Assembly: GCF_007992455.1 (NCBI RefSeq)
Contig: NZ_BKAH01000014.1
Location: 1-57,108, forward strand
DNA length: 57,108 nucleotides
Reading direction: 5' to 3'
DNA from: Microbacterium saccharophilum
GTDB lineage: Bacteria > Actinomycetota > Actinomycetes > Actinomycetales > Microbacteriaceae
A program made the translations under genes and the position numbers. Below, piece by piece: positions 1-8,690 of this stretch. Positions within the stretch are counted from its first letter, which is position 1; each line of letters opens with the position of its first letter. Under the pieces are notes generated by a model, which had not been told where the DNA came from, did not search any database, and saw nothing but the letters and a program-made list of their open reading frames with translations.

Positions 1-54
1 GAGCCGCCTGAGCCGGCCGAGCCGCCGCGGTGCGCTGCGAGAGGACGCCCGGAC

Positions 55-60
55 GATACT
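55..60 (+). promoter_or_regulatory. -10 box GATACT, leaderless start
   Basis: GATACT ends exactly six bases before the ATG at 67. No Shine-Dalgarno sequence fits in the gap, so transcription would begin at or next to the start codon. The same spacing recurs upstream of several other genes in the window. Confidence 0.45.
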
Positions 61-66
61 TGAGGC

Positions 67-1113
67 ATGAGAGGTGTCCGGCAGGTCGGCGTGCAGGCAG
101 CGGTCGCAGCGGCGGTCCTGTTCGGCGCGGGCACCCCCCTTGCGAAGCTGCTCCTGGGCGAAGTGAGCCCGTGGCTGCTCGCCGGGTTGCTGTACACCGG
201 GTCGGGGCTGGGTCTCACGGCGTGGCGGCTGGTCCGGCGGGCGCCGCGGGTCCGCATCCCTCGGCAGGAACTCCCTCCGCTGGCGGGGGCCGTCCTCCTC
301 GGGGGCGTCGTGGCGCCCGTCCTGCTGATGGCGGGTCTCGCGGGGATGCCGGCATCCGGCGCGTCGCTCCTGCTCAACGCCGAGGCCGTCTTCACGGCAC
401 TCCTCGCCTGGGTCGTCTTCCGCGAGAACGTCGACCGGCGGATCGCGCTCGGGATGGTCGCGATCGTGGCGGGCGCGGTCCTCCTGAGCGTGCCGTGGGG
501 TGCCGACTTCGGATCCGGATGGCCCGCCCTCGCGATCCTCGGCGCGTGCCTGTGCTGGGGCCTGGACAACAACCTCACCCGCAAGGTCGCGCTCAACGAT
601 GCGACGTGGCTCGCGGCGGTGAAGGGCATGGTCGCCGGACCCGTCAACCTCGCCCTCGCGTTCGTCCTCGGCGCCGAGCTTCCGCAGATCTGGGCAGTCG
701 GGGCGGCGATGACCGTCGGCCTGTTCGCCTACGGCGTCTCGCTCGCCCTCTTCATCGTCGGGATGCGGCACGTCGGCACGGCGCGTGCCGGCGCGTACTT
801 CTCCGTCGCCCCGTTCTTCGGCGCCGTGCTCGCGGTCCTCCTCGGGGAGCCCGTCACGCTGCCTCTCGTGATCGCCGCCGCCCTCATGGCCACGGGCGTG
901 TGGCTGCATCTGACCGAGCACCACGAACACGAGCACACCCACGAGGCGCTCACCCACGAGCACTGGCACACGCACGACGAACACCACCAGCACGAGCATC
1001 CGGGCGGCGCGGTGCTGCCGGCCGGGGCGCGGCACCGGCATGTGCACACGCACGAGGCCGTCACGCACTCGCACGAGCACTACCCGGACGCACACCACCG
1101 GCACCCGCACTGA
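67..1113 (+). CDS. EamA/DMT-family transporter with His-rich C-terminal tail
   Basis: A 348-residue integral membrane protein whose first ~280 residues look like the ten-helix drug/metabolite transporter (EamA) family: two half-repeats of hydrophobic helices, an 'RENVDRR' loop near 120 and a charged inter-helix loop near 180. The last ~65 residues are a soluble tail dominated by His, Glu and Thr in HEHEH/HTHE patterns, which is not part of the EamA fold and looks like a Zn/Ni/Co-binding tail. The next gene downstream is a cation transporter, which fits a metal role, but the substrate is an inference. The start is the ATG six bases after a -10-like GATACT. Confidence 0.8.
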   Translation: MRGVRQVGVQAAVAAAVLFGAGTPLAKLLLGEVSPWLLAGLLYTGSGLGLTAWRLVRRAPRVRIPRQELPPLAGAVLLGGVVAPVLLMAGLAGMPASGASLLLNAEAVFTALLAWVVFRENVDRRIALGMVAIVAGAVLLSVPWGADFGSGWPALAILGACLCWGLDNNLTRKVALNDATWLAAVKGMVAGPVNLALAFVLGAELPQIWAVGAAMTVGLFAYGVSLALFIVGMRHVGTARAGAYFSVAPFFGAVLAVLLGEPVTLPLVIAAALMATGVWLHLTEHHEHEHTHEALTHEHWHTHDEHHQHEHPGGAVLPAGARHRHVHTHEAVTHSHEHYPDAHHRHPH

Positions 1114-1123
1114 AAGGGGCATC

Positions 1124-1162
1124 ATGAACCGCGACGCGGACTCCTGCGAGGCAGTGCTGTGA
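1124..1162 (+). CDS. 12-codon upstream ORF, coupled to the cation transporter
   Basis: ATG preceded by AAAGGGG opens a 12-residue frame (MNRDADSCEAVL). Its TGA overlaps the GTG start of the next gene as GTGA, the usual arrangement for translational coupling. It is either a short leader peptide or the remaining N-terminus of a lost gene. Small metal-sensing ArsR regulators beside cation exporters often begin with a similar acidic 'CE' segment, but that link is only a guess. Confidence 0.35.
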   Translation: MNRDADSCEAVL

Positions 1163-1848
1163 CCTCGCTCACGTCGGTGCGCCGATCGGCGCTCCAGCGC
1201 CGCATCCGGCTCATCGTCGGCATCACGATCACCTACAACCTCGTCGAGGCGGTCATCGCCCTCGCGGCCGGTGCCGCCGCGTCCTCGACGGCCTTGATCG
1301 GGTTCGGCCTGGACTCCACGATCGAAGTGCTCTCCGCGGCGGCCGTCGCGTGGCAGTTCACGCGACGCGACCCGGAGCGGTGGGAGAAGCCCACCCTCCG
1401 TGTGATCGCGGTGGCGTTCTTCGCCCTCGCGGCATGGGTGACGGTGAGCGCCGCGCTCACCCTCACGGGGGTGTGGGCCGAGCCGGAGCACTCCACCCTC
1501 GGCATCCTCGTCGCCGCCGTCAGCGTCGTCGTCATGCCGGTCCTGTCGTGGTGGGAGCGGACGACCGGCCGCGAACTCGGATCGGCCACCGCCGTCGCCG
1601 ACTCGAAACAGACCCTCATCTGCGCCTATCTGAGCGCCGCGGTGCTCATCGGCCTGATGCTGAACGGGTGGTTCGGCTGGTGGTGGGCCGATTCCCTCGC
1701 CGCGCTCGTGATCGCCGGCTTCGCGGTCCGCGAAGGCATCGAGGCCTGGCGGGGAGACGCCTGTGCGACATCGGTCGGGATGCTGCGGGAGGAGGAGTTC
1801 GGAGGGGATGACGGGAATCGAACCCGCACCATCAGTTTGGAAGACTGA
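1159..1848 (+). CDS. Cation transporter (CDF/TMEM163-like)
   Basis: A 229-residue protein with about five to six hydrophobic helices. A conserved 'GFGLDSTIEVLSA' stretch near residue 50 and a 'WWADSLAALVI' stretch near 175 resemble the Asp-containing membrane metal sites of cation diffusion facilitators. It would export divalent cations across the inner membrane; the metal is unknown. The GTG start overlaps the stop of a 12-codon ORF. The last ~16 codons read across the opposite strand of a tRNA-Gly gene, so the annotated C-terminus is partly tRNA antisense; the functional protein probably ends near the 'GIEAWRGDAC' segment. Confidence 0.75.
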   Translation: MTSLTSVRRSALQRRIRLIVGITITYNLVEAVIALAAGAAASSTALIGFGLDSTIEVLSAAAVAWQFTRRDPERWEKPTLRVIAVAFFALAAWVTVSAALTLTGVWAEPEHSTLGILVAAVSVVVMPVLSWWERTTGRELGSATAVADSKQTLICAYLSAAVLIGLMLNGWFGWWWADSLAALVIAGFAVREGIEAWRGDACATSVGMLREEEFGGDDGNRTRTISLED

Positions 1849-1873
1849 GGCTCTACCATTGAGCTACATCCCC
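1803..1873 (-). tRNA. tRNA-Gly (TCC)
   Basis: Read on the minus strand, a 71-nt cloverleaf: acceptor GGGGATG pairs with CATCCCC, the D arm is GCTC/GAGC, the anticodon stem TCAGT/ACTGA carries a loop with TCC, and the T loop is TTCGATT. The CCA end is not encoded. It overlaps the 3' end of the convergent cation-transporter frame. Confidence 0.95.
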
Positions 1874-1964
1874 GTGCGCCCGCTGACGGGCACCGATCCA
1901 TCCTAATACACGACCGGGCATCGCCCCCTGACGCCAGCCTCCGCGCGGATCACGGGAGGAGACG

Positions 1965-2339
1965 ATGATGTCGGGACAGCAGGTCATCGAGGCGCTGATC
2001 GCCACACTGAACGCGGGCGACGTGCCGGGCATGGATGCCGTCTTCCATGAGGACGCGGTCATGGAATGGCCGCAGTCGGGGGAGCGGATCGTCGGAGGAG
2101 ACAATCGCCGCGGCGTGTACGGGGCGTTCCCGCAACTGCCGAGCATCACTCCGCGACGGATCACGGGGGAGGGCGACCTCTGGGTCGCGGAGGCCGACCT
2201 CGACTACGGTGACGGCGATCCCTACCAGACGGTCTTCATCTTCGAGCTGCGCGACGGCAAGATCGCGAAGGAGACGGCGTACTGGACGAAGCCGTTCCCC
2301 GCGCCGGAATGGCGCGCGCAGTGGGTGCAGGCCCGCTAG
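1965..2339 (+). CDS. SnoaL-like/NTF2-fold protein
   Basis: A 124-residue protein with the layout of small NTF2-like (SnoaL, ketosteroid-isomerase-related) proteins. It has an N-terminal helix '[17 protein letters not shown]', an acidic '[13 protein letters not shown]' turn, a central 'GGDNRRGVY' motif and a C-terminal sheet '[15 protein letters not shown]' that is typical of the family. Members bind small ligands or isomerise them; the substrate here is unknown. A GGGAGGAG ribosome site lies just before the ATG. It stands alone between two tRNA genes. Confidence 0.8.
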   Translation: MMSGQQVIEALIATLNAGDVPGMDAVFHEDAVMEWPQSGERIVGGDNRRGVYGAFPQLPSITPRRITGEGDLWVAEADLDYGDGDPYQTVFIFELRDGKIAKETAYWTKPFPAPEWRAQWVQAR

Positions 2340-2378
2340 CATCCGGGGCCCGCCACCGGGATCCGCGGACGCGTCGGC

Positions 2379-2384
2379 TAGACT
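2379..2384 (+). promoter_or_regulatory. -10 box TAGACT of tRNA-Pro
   Basis: TAGACT lies 40 bases before the tRNA-Pro 5' end and fits the TANNNT pattern seen before other genes in the window. No clear -35 is visible. Confidence 0.4.
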
Positions 2385-2424
2385 GACCCGCGGCCGTATT
2401 TCGGCGCTCGCCTGCGTGCGCGCC

Positions 2425-2498
2425 CGGGGCGTAGCTCAGCTTGGTAGAGCGCCCGCTTTGGGAGCGGGAGGCCGCAGGTTCAAATCCTGTCGCCCCGA
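2425..2498 (+). tRNA. tRNA-Pro (TGG)
   Basis: A 74-nt cloverleaf: acceptor CGGGGCG pairs with CGCCCCG, the anticodon stem CCCGC/GCGGG has loop TTTGGGA (anticodon TGG), and the T loop is TTCAAAT. The CCA end is not encoded. Confidence 0.95.
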
Positions 2499-2571
2499 CA
2501 ACGGCCCCCAGAACCAGACCACCAGCGGACGCGCATGTGCGCGGCCGCTTCACGGAGGAGAACGAACAGGC

Positions 2572-4071
2572 ATGGTCACCAGCACCGTCGAGAAGCTCAG
2601 CCCCACCCGGGTGAAGCTCCACATCACGGTCACCCCGGACGAGCTCAAGCCCAGCATCGCGCACGCGTACGAGCACATCGCCCAGGACGTCCAGATCCCC
2701 GGCTTCCGCAAGGGCAAGGTCCCCGCGCCGATCATCGATCAGCGCATCGGCCGCGGCGCCGTGCTCGAGCACGCCGTCAGCGAGGGCCTGGACACGTTCT
2801 ACCGCGAGGCCGTCACGGCCAACGAGGTGCGCATCGTCGGCCGTCCGTCGGCGGAGATCGTCGAGTGGCCGAGCGAGAAGGACTACTCCGGCGACCTCAA
2901 GGTCGAGGTCGAGGTGGACGTCCGCCCCGAGTTCGAGCTGCCGTCCTACGACGACGTCACGATCGAGGTCGACGCCGTCGAGACCGACGACGCCGCGATC
3001 GACGCCGAGCTGGACCGCCTCCGTGCGCGTTTCGGCACCCTGGTGACCGTTGACCGTCCCGCCGCGACCGGTGACTTCGTCGAACTCGACCTCGTCGCCA
3101 CGATCGACGGCAACGAGATCGACCGCGCCGAGGGCGTGTCGTACGAGCTCGGCTCCGGCGAGCTCCTCGAGGGCATCGACGAGGCCATCGAGTCCCTCAC
3201 CGCAGGTGAGGACACCACGTTCCGCTCGAAGCTCATCGGCGGCGACCACGCCGGCGAAGAGGCCGAGGTCTCCGTGTCGGTCAAGGCCGTCAAGGAGCGC
3301 GAGCTCCCCGAGGCCGACGACGACTTCGCCCAGATGGCGAGCGAGTTCGACACCATCGCCGAGCTCCGCGAGAGCCTCGTCGAGCGCGTGTCGCAGCAGT
3401 CCGTCTTCACGCAGGGTGCCGCCGCGCGCGACAAGCTCGTCGAGGCGCTGCTGGAGAAGGTCGAGATCCCCGTCCCCGAGCAGCTCGTCGAGGACGAGGT
3501 GCACGCGCACCTCGAGGGCGAGGGCCGCCTCGAGGACGACGTGCACCGCGCCGAGGTCACCGAGGCCAGCCAGAAGCAATTCCGCACCCAGATGATCCTC
3601 GACAAGCTCGCCGAGAAGCACGAGGTGCAGGTCTCGCAGGAGGAGCTGACGCAGTACCTCATCCAGTCCTCCGCGCAGTACGGCATGGCACCGCAGGAGT
3701 TCGTCGACGCGCTGCAGCAGGGCAACCAGCTGCCCGCCATGATCGGCGAGGTCGCCCGCAACAAGGCGCTCGCGATCGCGCTCGGCAAGGTCTCCGTCGT
3801 CGACTCGAACGGCAAGGCCGTCGACCTGACCGGCTTCGCCGCCGAGGACGACGACGCCGAGACGGCCGAGTCCGAGACCGCCGAGTCGGAGACCGCCGCC
3901 GAGGAGAAGCCCGCCAAGAAGGCGCCGGCGAAGAAGGCTCCCGCCAAGAAGCCGGCCGCCAAGAAGGCCGACGCCGACGAGGCGGCCCCCGAGGAGGCGC
4001 CCGCGAAGAAGGCCCCGGCCAAGAAGCCAGCCGCGAAGAAGGCTGCCGCCCCCAAGGCCGACGCCGAGTAA
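2572..4071 (+). CDS. tig: Trigger factor, ribosome-associated chaperone
   Basis: A 499-residue trigger factor. It docks beside the ribosome exit tunnel, holds nascent chains and has peptidyl-prolyl isomerase activity. The ribosome-binding signature 'GFRKGKVP' is at about residue 44, followed by the FKBP-like PPIase domain (about 150-245) and the helical chaperone arms. The final ~60 residues are an unusual extension of repeated [10 protein letters not shown] units interspersed with acidic Ala-rich spacers, absent from E. coli trigger factor. GGAGGAG lies 11 bases before the ATG. It precedes clpP1-clpP2-clpX, an arrangement common in bacteria that links folding with proteolysis. Confidence 0.97.
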   Translation: MVTSTVEKLSPTRVKLHITVTPDELKPSIAHAYEHIAQDVQIPGFRKGKVPAPIIDQRIGRGAVLEHAVSEGLDTFYREAVTANEVRIVGRPSAEIVEWPSEKDYSGDLKVEVEVDVRPEFELPSYDDVTIEVDAVETDDAAIDAELDRLRARFGTLVTVDRPAATGDFVELDLVATIDGNEIDRAEGVSYELGSGELLEGIDEAIESLTAGEDTTFRSKLIGGDHAGEEAEVSVSVKAVKERELPEADDDFAQMASEFDTIAELRESLVERVSQQSVFTQGAAARDKLVEALLEKVEIPVPEQLVEDEVHAHLEGEGRLEDDVHRAEVTEASQKQFRTQMILDKLAEKHEVQVSQEELTQYLIQSSAQYGMAPQEFVDALQQGNQLPAMIGEVARNKALAIALGKVSVVDSNGKAVDLTGFAAEDDDAETAESETAESETAAEEKPAKKAPAKKAPAKKPAAKKADADEAAPEEAPAKKAPAKKPAAKKAAAPKADAE

Positions 4072-4082
4072 GACCCCTTTCG

Positions 4083-4116
4083 CGAACGGGCGGATGCTGC
4101 GGCATCCGCCCGTTCG
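4083..4116 (+). terminator. Hairpin terminator after tig
   Basis: A perfect 15-bp stem (CGAACGGGCGGATGC and its complement) with a TGCG loop lies 11 bases after the tig stop. There is no strong T-run, as is common in high-GC actinobacteria. Confidence 0.75.
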
Positions 4117-4180
4117 TCGTCTCCGCCGGCCGCCCGATATGCCGACGGCGAACACGGGCGGGTCGCTCGCGGCGCGTCGG

Positions 4181-4186
4181 TAGATT
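4181..4186 (+). promoter_or_regulatory. -10 box TAGATT of clpP1
   Basis: TAGATT lies 35 bases upstream of the clpP1 ATG and downstream of the tig terminator, where a clpP1P2 promoter would be expected. Confidence 0.4.
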
Positions 4187-4221
4187 CATTGACGAACCGC
4201 AACCCGGAAACAGGAGCATTC

Positions 4222-4806
4222 ATGGCTGAACCACTTGTCGCGACGAGCGTCTTCGACAGACTGCTGAGGGACCGCATCATCTGGCTCGGGTCGGAGGTGC
4301 GCGACGAGAACGCGAACGAGATCTGCGCCAAGATCCTCCTGCTCGCCGCCGAGGACTCGCAGAAGGACATCTACCTCTACATCAACTCGCCCGGCGGCTC
4401 GATCACGGCCGGCATGGCGATCTACGACACGATGCAGTTCGTCCCGAACGACATCGTCACCGTCGGCATCGGCATGGCCGCGTCGATGGGTCAGCTGCTG
4501 CTGACGGCCGGCACGAAGGGCAAGCGCTACATCACGCCCAACGCCCGCGTCCTGCTGCACCAGCCCCACGGCGGGTTCGGCGGCACCTCCAGCGACATCC
4601 AGACGCAGGCGCAGCTCATCCTCGACATGAAGAAGCGCCTCGCCGAGATCACGGCGGCGCAGACGGGCAAGACCGTCGAGCAGATCAACGCCGACGGCGA
4701 CCGCGACCGCTGGTTCACAGCGGACCAGGCGCTCGAGTACGGCTTCGTCGACCACATCCGCGAATCCGCGTCCGATGTCATCGGCGGCGGCGGAACCGAG
4801 AACTGA
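4222..4806 (+). CDS. clpP1: ATP-dependent Clp protease proteolytic subunit 1
   Basis: A 194-residue ClpP serine peptidase that forms barrel-shaped rings with ClpP2 and degrades substrates fed by ClpX or ClpC. The catalytic Ser is in 'GMAASMGQ' (near 89) and the His in '[10 protein letters not shown]' (near 113). The 'INSPGGS' loop that forms the oxyanion pocket is near 55, and the Asp is in the 'DRDRWF' stretch. The ATG at 4222 is chosen because AGGAG lies just before it; an in-frame TTG upstream at 4189 would add 11 unconserved residues. It is followed 23 bases later by clpP2. Confidence 0.95.
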   Translation: MAEPLVATSVFDRLLRDRIIWLGSEVRDENANEICAKILLLAAEDSQKDIYLYINSPGGSITAGMAIYDTMQFVPNDIVTVGIGMAASMGQLLLTAGTKGKRYITPNARVLLHQPHGGFGGTSSDIQTQAQLILDMKKRLAEITAAQTGKTVEQINADGDRDRWFTADQALEYGFVDHIRESASDVIGGGGTEN

Positions 4807-4829
4807 AAGCACCGGAGGAACATCCAGAA

Positions 4830-5495
4830 ATGAACACCCCGACCTTCGGCATCCCGCAGGGCGTGCAGATGCCCTCCAGCCGGTACATCCTCCCGCAGTT
4901 CGAGGAGCGCACCGCCTACGGCTACAAGCGCCAGGACCCCTACAACAAGCTGTTCGAGGACCGCGTGATCTTCCTGGGCGTCCAGGTCGACGACGCGTCC
5001 GCGGATGACGTCATGGCGCAGCTCCTCGTGCTGGAGAGCCAGGACCCCGACCGCGACATCATCATGTACATCAACTCGCCCGGCGGCTCCTTCACTGCCA
5101 TGACGGCGATCTACGACACGATGCAGTACGTCTCGCCCGAGATCCAGACGGTGGTCCTCGGCCAGGCGGCATCCGCGGCATCCGTCCTGCTGGCCGCCGG
5201 CGCGCCGGGCAAGCGCCTCGCGCTGCCCAACGCCCGCATCCTCATCCATCAGCCCGCCGTCGGCGAGGCCGGCCACGGGCAGGCGTCGGACATCGAGATC
5301 CAGGCGGCGGAGATCCTCCGCATGCGCACCTGGCTCGAGGAGACGATGGCGCGGCACACCAACCGCACCCAGGAGCAGGTCAACAAGGACATCGACCGCG
5401 ACAAGATCCTCTCGGCGTCCGAGGCGATGGAGTACGGCATCGTCGACCAGGTGCTCACTTCGCGCAAGCGCACGCCGTCGGCCATCACGGTCTGA
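4830..5495 (+). CDS. clpP2: ATP-dependent Clp protease proteolytic subunit 2
   Basis: A 221-residue second ClpP paralogue. The catalytic Ser is in 'GQAASAAS', the His in 'ARILIHQP', and 'INSPGGS' again forms the substrate loop. The longer N-terminus compared with ClpP1 and the tandem pairing are typical of actinobacteria, where ClpP1 and ClpP2 form a mixed tetradecamer. CGGAGGAAC lies before the ATG. It shares an operon with clpP1 and is followed by a strong terminator, so clpX is probably transcribed separately. Confidence 0.95.
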   Translation: MNTPTFGIPQGVQMPSSRYILPQFEERTAYGYKRQDPYNKLFEDRVIFLGVQVDDASADDVMAQLLVLESQDPDRDIIMYINSPGGSFTAMTAIYDTMQYVSPEIQTVVLGQAASAASVLLAAGAPGKRLALPNARILIHQPAVGEAGHGQASDIEIQAAEILRMRTWLEETMARHTNRTQEQVNKDIDRDKILSASEAMEYGIVDQVLTSRKRTPSAITV

Positions 5496-5505
5496 TCGAC
5501 GCACC

Positions 5506-5534
5506 GGAGCCCCGCCCACCTCGGGCGGGGCTCC
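5506..5534 (+). terminator. Hairpin terminator after clpP2
   Basis: GGAGCCCCGCCC and its complement form a 12-bp stem with a five-base loop, 10 bases after the clpP2 stop. Confidence 0.8.
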
Positions 5535-5590
5535 GTCGTCCGGCTTCCGCAATCCCCGTCGCAATCCGCCACGTTGTCGGTGTCAGCGAT

Positions 5591-5596
5591 TAGGCT
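5591..5596 (+). promoter_or_regulatory. -10 box TAGGCT of clpX
   Basis: TAGGCT lies 38 bases before the clpX ATG and downstream of the clpP2 terminator. The -35 is not clear. Confidence 0.35.
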
Positions 5597-5634
5597 CGAG
5601 AACGCATTCGCAGTGAACCCTGAAGGAGGGCGCC

Positions 5635-6903
5635 ATGGCTCGTATCGGTGAGAGCGCCGACCTGTTCAAGTGCTCCTTCTGCGGCAAGAGCCAGAAGCAG
5701 GTCCAGCAGCTGATCGCGGGCCCCGGCGTGTACATCTGCGACGAGTGCGTCGAACTCTGCAACGAGATCATCGAAGAGCGGATGGCGGAGTCCGGAGACG
5801 GCGCCGTCGCCGACTTCGATCTGCCGAAGCCGCGCGAGATCTTCTCCTTCCTCGAGGAGTACGTCGTCGGTCAGGACCCCGCCAAGCGGGCGCTGTCCGT
5901 CGCCGTCTACAACCACTACAAGCGCGTCCGCGCCCACGCGACCCTGCAGCCGGCCGAGCAGCGCGCCGACGAGGTGGAGATCGCCAAGAGCAACATCCTG
6001 CTCCTCGGTCCCACCGGCTGCGGCAAGACCTACCTCGCGCAGACGCTCGCGAAGCGCCTCAACGTCCCGTTCGCCGTCGCCGACGCGACCGCGCTGACGG
6101 AGGCCGGGTACGTCGGGGAGGATGTCGAGAACATCCTCCTGAAGCTCCTGCAGGCCGCGGACTTCGACGTCAAGCGCGCCGAGACCGGCATCATCTACAT
6201 CGACGAGGTCGACAAGATCGCCCGCAAGGCCGAGAACCCCTCGATCACGCGCGACGTGTCGGGCGAGGGCGTGCAGCAGGCGCTGCTGAAGATCCTCGAG
6301 GGCACGGTGGCCTCGGTCCCTCCGCAGGGCGGCCGCAAGCACCCGCACCAGGAGTTCATCCAGATCGACACGACGAACGTCCTGTTCATCGTGGCGGGCG
6401 CCTTCGCGGGTCTCGAGGACATCATCTCGGCCCGCGTGGGCAAGCACGGTGTCGGCTTCGGCGCCCCGCTGCACGAGAAGGGCAAGGACCTCGACCTGTT
6501 CAGCGAGGTGCAGACCGAAGACCTCCACAAGTTCGGCCTGATCCCCGAGTTCATCGGCCGCCTGCCCGTCGTCACCTCGGTGTCGCCGCTGGACCAGAAG
6601 GCGCTCATCGAGATCCTCACCGGCCCCAAGAACGCGTTCGTCAAGCAGTACCAGCGGATGTTCCAGCTGGACGGCGTCGAGCTGGAGTTCGACGACGACG
6701 CGCTCATGGCGATCGCCGATCTCGCCGTCGCGCGCAAGACCGGCGCCCGCGGCCTCCGCGCGATCCTCGAAGACGTGCTCGGGCCGATCATGTTCGAGAT
6801 CCCGTCCGCCGAGGACGTCGTGAAGGTCATCGTCACGCTTCCCGCGGTCACCGAGGGCGCCGCGCCGACGCTCGTGCTCCGGCAGAAGCGCAAGAGCGCC
6901 TGA
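5635..6903 (+). CDS. clpX: ATP-dependent Clp protease ATP-binding subunit ClpX
   Basis: A 422-residue AAA+ unfoldase that recognises substrates and threads them into ClpP1P2. The N-terminal C4 zinc-binding domain is visible (Cys 13, 16, 35, 38). Walker A 'GPTGCGKT' is at 125-132, Walker B 'IIYIDEVDK' near 187-194, and the IGF-type ClpP-docking loop is represented by 'GVGFG' near 283. Length matches the family. AAGGAGGG lies just before the ATG. A terminator separates it from clpP2, so it has its own promoter. Confidence 0.97.
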   Translation: MARIGESADLFKCSFCGKSQKQVQQLIAGPGVYICDECVELCNEIIEERMAESGDGAVADFDLPKPREIFSFLEEYVVGQDPAKRALSVAVYNHYKRVRAHATLQPAEQRADEVEIAKSNILLLGPTGCGKTYLAQTLAKRLNVPFAVADATALTEAGYVGEDVENILLKLLQAADFDVKRAETGIIYIDEVDKIARKAENPSITRDVSGEGVQQALLKILEGTVASVPPQGGRKHPHQEFIQIDTTNVLFIVAGAFAGLEDIISARVGKHGVGFGAPLHEKGKDLDLFSEVQTEDLHKFGLIPEFIGRLPVVTSVSPLDQKALIEILTGPKNAFVKQYQRMFQLDGVELEFDDDALMAIADLAVARKTGARGLRAILEDVLGPIMFEIPSAEDVVKVIVTLPAVTEGAAPTLVLRQKRKSA

Positions 6904-6948
6904 CGCCCCGGGGCCCCTGCGGCAGCGGTGGGTGTCGGATGCCGCGCG

Positions 6949-6954
6949 TAGCGT
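6949..6954 (+). promoter_or_regulatory. -10 box TAGCGT, leaderless start
   Basis: TAGCGT ends six bases before the ATG at 6961 with no ribosome site between them. Confidence 0.45.
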
Positions 6955-6960
6955 CGCCGC

Positions 6961-8079
6961 ATGACCGTCGAACCCTTCGTCGTCCGGGTCGAGGATGCCG
7001 TCCTCGACGACTTGCGTACGCGCCTGTCGCGGACGCGGGCGCTGCCCGATTCGCCGCGGCGTCCCGCCGCAGGAATGAGCGCTGACTACCTGAATGCGCT
7101 CGTCGCGTCCTGGGGCGCCTTCGACTGGCGTGCCCGCGAGTCATGGCTCAACACGCACCCGCAGTTCCGGGCGCCGATCGGTGACACGACGGTGCACTTC
7201 GCCCATCTCCGCTCCGCCCGGCCGGACGCGCCCGCCCTCCTCGTCATGCACGGATGGCCGCATACGTTCGCCCTGCAGTTGGACTTCGCCGACCTGCTGC
7301 CCGACTTCCACGTCGTCGTGCCGAGCTTTCCGGGTTTCGCCTTCTCCGCGCCGTATGCCGACGAACCGATGACGGAGGTCCGACTGGCGGAGACCATGCA
7401 TAAGCTCATGACAGACGTCCTGGGCTACGCGAGCTACCTGACCTACGGCGAGGACGTCTCGGCGAACGTCAACGATCTGCTCGCCGCGACGCATCCGGAG
7501 GCGGTGGCGGGGATCGTCGTGACGCACGCGCATTTCCCGTCACAGGCCGAGCGTGCTGCGCTCGACGACGAGGACGAACGGGCGTTCTTCGACCGGCTCG
7601 CCGCGTGGAGCGCGGCGAGCGGCGCATACGGCCACGTGCAGGCGACGCGCCCCGACACGCTCGCTGCCGCGCTCAACGACTCGCCCGCCGGGCTGCTCGC
7701 GTGGCTCGCGGAGAAGCTCGTGGAGTGGAGCGACACGCCGAGCGGCGACCCGTCCCAGGTCGAGCAGCTCATCGCCCGCGACCGGATCCTCACCGAGGCG
7801 ATGCTGTACTGGGCGGCGCAGAGCATCGGAACCTCCTTCCGGCCCTATTACGAGGGCGCCGATCAGCCCGATGCCATCCCGCCGGTCGAGGTGCCGGCGT
7901 CCATCCACATCCAGCGCCACGAGAGGGACTACCCGGAGTCCCTGGCCCGCCGGTTCTACCGTGACATCCGCACGTTCGAGCGGCTGGAGCGCGGTGGGCA
8001 CTTCACCGTCGCCGAGGTCCCTCGCGCCATGGCCGACCGGGTCCGTGCCTTCGCGGGAGGGCTCGGCCTCCTCGGCTGA
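6961..8079 (+). CDS. Epoxide hydrolase-family alpha/beta hydrolase
   Basis: A 372-residue protein with the N-terminal 'epoxide hydrolase N' segment (1-80) followed by an alpha/beta-hydrolase domain. The oxyanion-hole motif HGWP is at 97-100. The position that usually reads G-G-D-W-G is here 'YGEDVSA', keeping an Asp at about 165 as candidate nucleophile but losing the flanking Gly and Trp. The C-terminal 'RGGHFT' supplies the catalytic His near 355. It would open an epoxide or hydrolyse a related ester; the altered nucleophile elbow makes the true reaction uncertain. Monocistronic, with a leaderless-type start. Confidence 0.8.
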   Translation: MTVEPFVVRVEDAVLDDLRTRLSRTRALPDSPRRPAAGMSADYLNALVASWGAFDWRARESWLNTHPQFRAPIGDTTVHFAHLRSARPDAPALLVMHGWPHTFALQLDFADLLPDFHVVVPSFPGFAFSAPYADEPMTEVRLAETMHKLMTDVLGYASYLTYGEDVSANVNDLLAATHPEAVAGIVVTHAHFPSQAERAALDDEDERAFFDRLAAWSAASGAYGHVQATRPDTLAAALNDSPAGLLAWLAEKLVEWSDTPSGDPSQVEQLIARDRILTEAMLYWAAQSIGTSFRPYYEGADQPDAIPPVEVPASIHIQRHERDYPESLARRFYRDIRTFERLERGGHFTVAEVPRAMADRVRAFAGGLGLLG

Positions 8080-8111
8080 GCCGGCATCGAGCGCGTGTCC
8101 GCGGCCGGCGG

Positions 8112-8117
8112 TAGCGT
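8112..8117 (+). promoter_or_regulatory. -10 box TAGCGT, leaderless start
   Basis: TAGCGT ends six bases before the ATG at 8124, with no Shine-Dalgarno sequence. Confidence 0.45.
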
Positions 8118-8123
8118 CACGTC

Positions 8124-8690
8124 ATGACGCGCATCACTTTCGACACCGCGACCTCTCTCAACGGCTGGATCGCCGACGAGGACAACTCGCTGAGCTGGCT
8201 CTTCGCCGTCGACGGCGGGACGACACCGGATGCGGAAGTGCTGCCCGGGAACGCCGGGGTGCTGGTGGAGGGGTCGACGACCTACGAGTGGGTGCTCGCC
8301 GAGTCCGACATCCTCGCGCACCCGGAGAAGTGGCAGGACTTCCACGGCGACCGTCCCACGTTCGTCTTCACGACGCGCGATCTGCCGCGCCCCGAGGGTG
8401 CGGACATCCGCTTCGTGTCCGGCCCCGTCGCCGACGCACTCCCCGCGATCCGGGAGGTGGCGGGCGACACCGACATCTGGGTCGTGGGCGGCGGTGACCT
8501 GGCCGGTCAGTTCCTCGACGCGGGCGCGCTCGACGAGATCGCCGTGTCGATCGCGCCCGTGCTGCTGACCGGCGGGGCGCCCCTCCTCCCGCGCCGACTG
8601 GACTCGGACCGGCTCCGGCTCGTCAGCGCGAAGGCCGTCGGCCAGTTCGCGCGACTCGTCTACGCGGTCAGTCCCGCACCGGCAGGATGA
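8124..8690 (+). CDS. Dihydrofolate reductase/RibD C-terminal-family protein
   Basis: A 188-residue protein of the RibD C-terminal/DHFR-like family: 'TFDTATSLNGWIAD' at the N-terminus, 'VLVEGSTTYEW' in the middle, and the NADPH-loop-like 'DIWVVGGGDLAGQFL' near 120. Such stand-alone proteins are NADPH-dependent reductases of mostly unknown substrate in actinobacteria. Its 3' end overlaps the convergent GyrI-like gene by 23 bases. Confidence 0.85.
   Translation: MTRITFDTATSLNGWIADEDNSLSWLFAVDGGTTPDAEVLPGNAGVLVEGSTTYEWVLAESDILAHPEKWQDFHGDRPTFVFTTRDLPRPEGADIRFVSGPVADALPAIREVAGDTDIWVVGGGDLAGQFLDAGALDEIAVSIAPVLLTGGAPLLPRRLDSDRLRLVSAKAVGQFARLVYAVSPAPAG

Noticed and set aside
2236..4155. 639-codon open frame opposite tig
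   Set aside because: High GC leaves long open frames on the antisense strand; its product is Leu/Gly/Val-rich low complexity with no family and it mirrors a certain gene.
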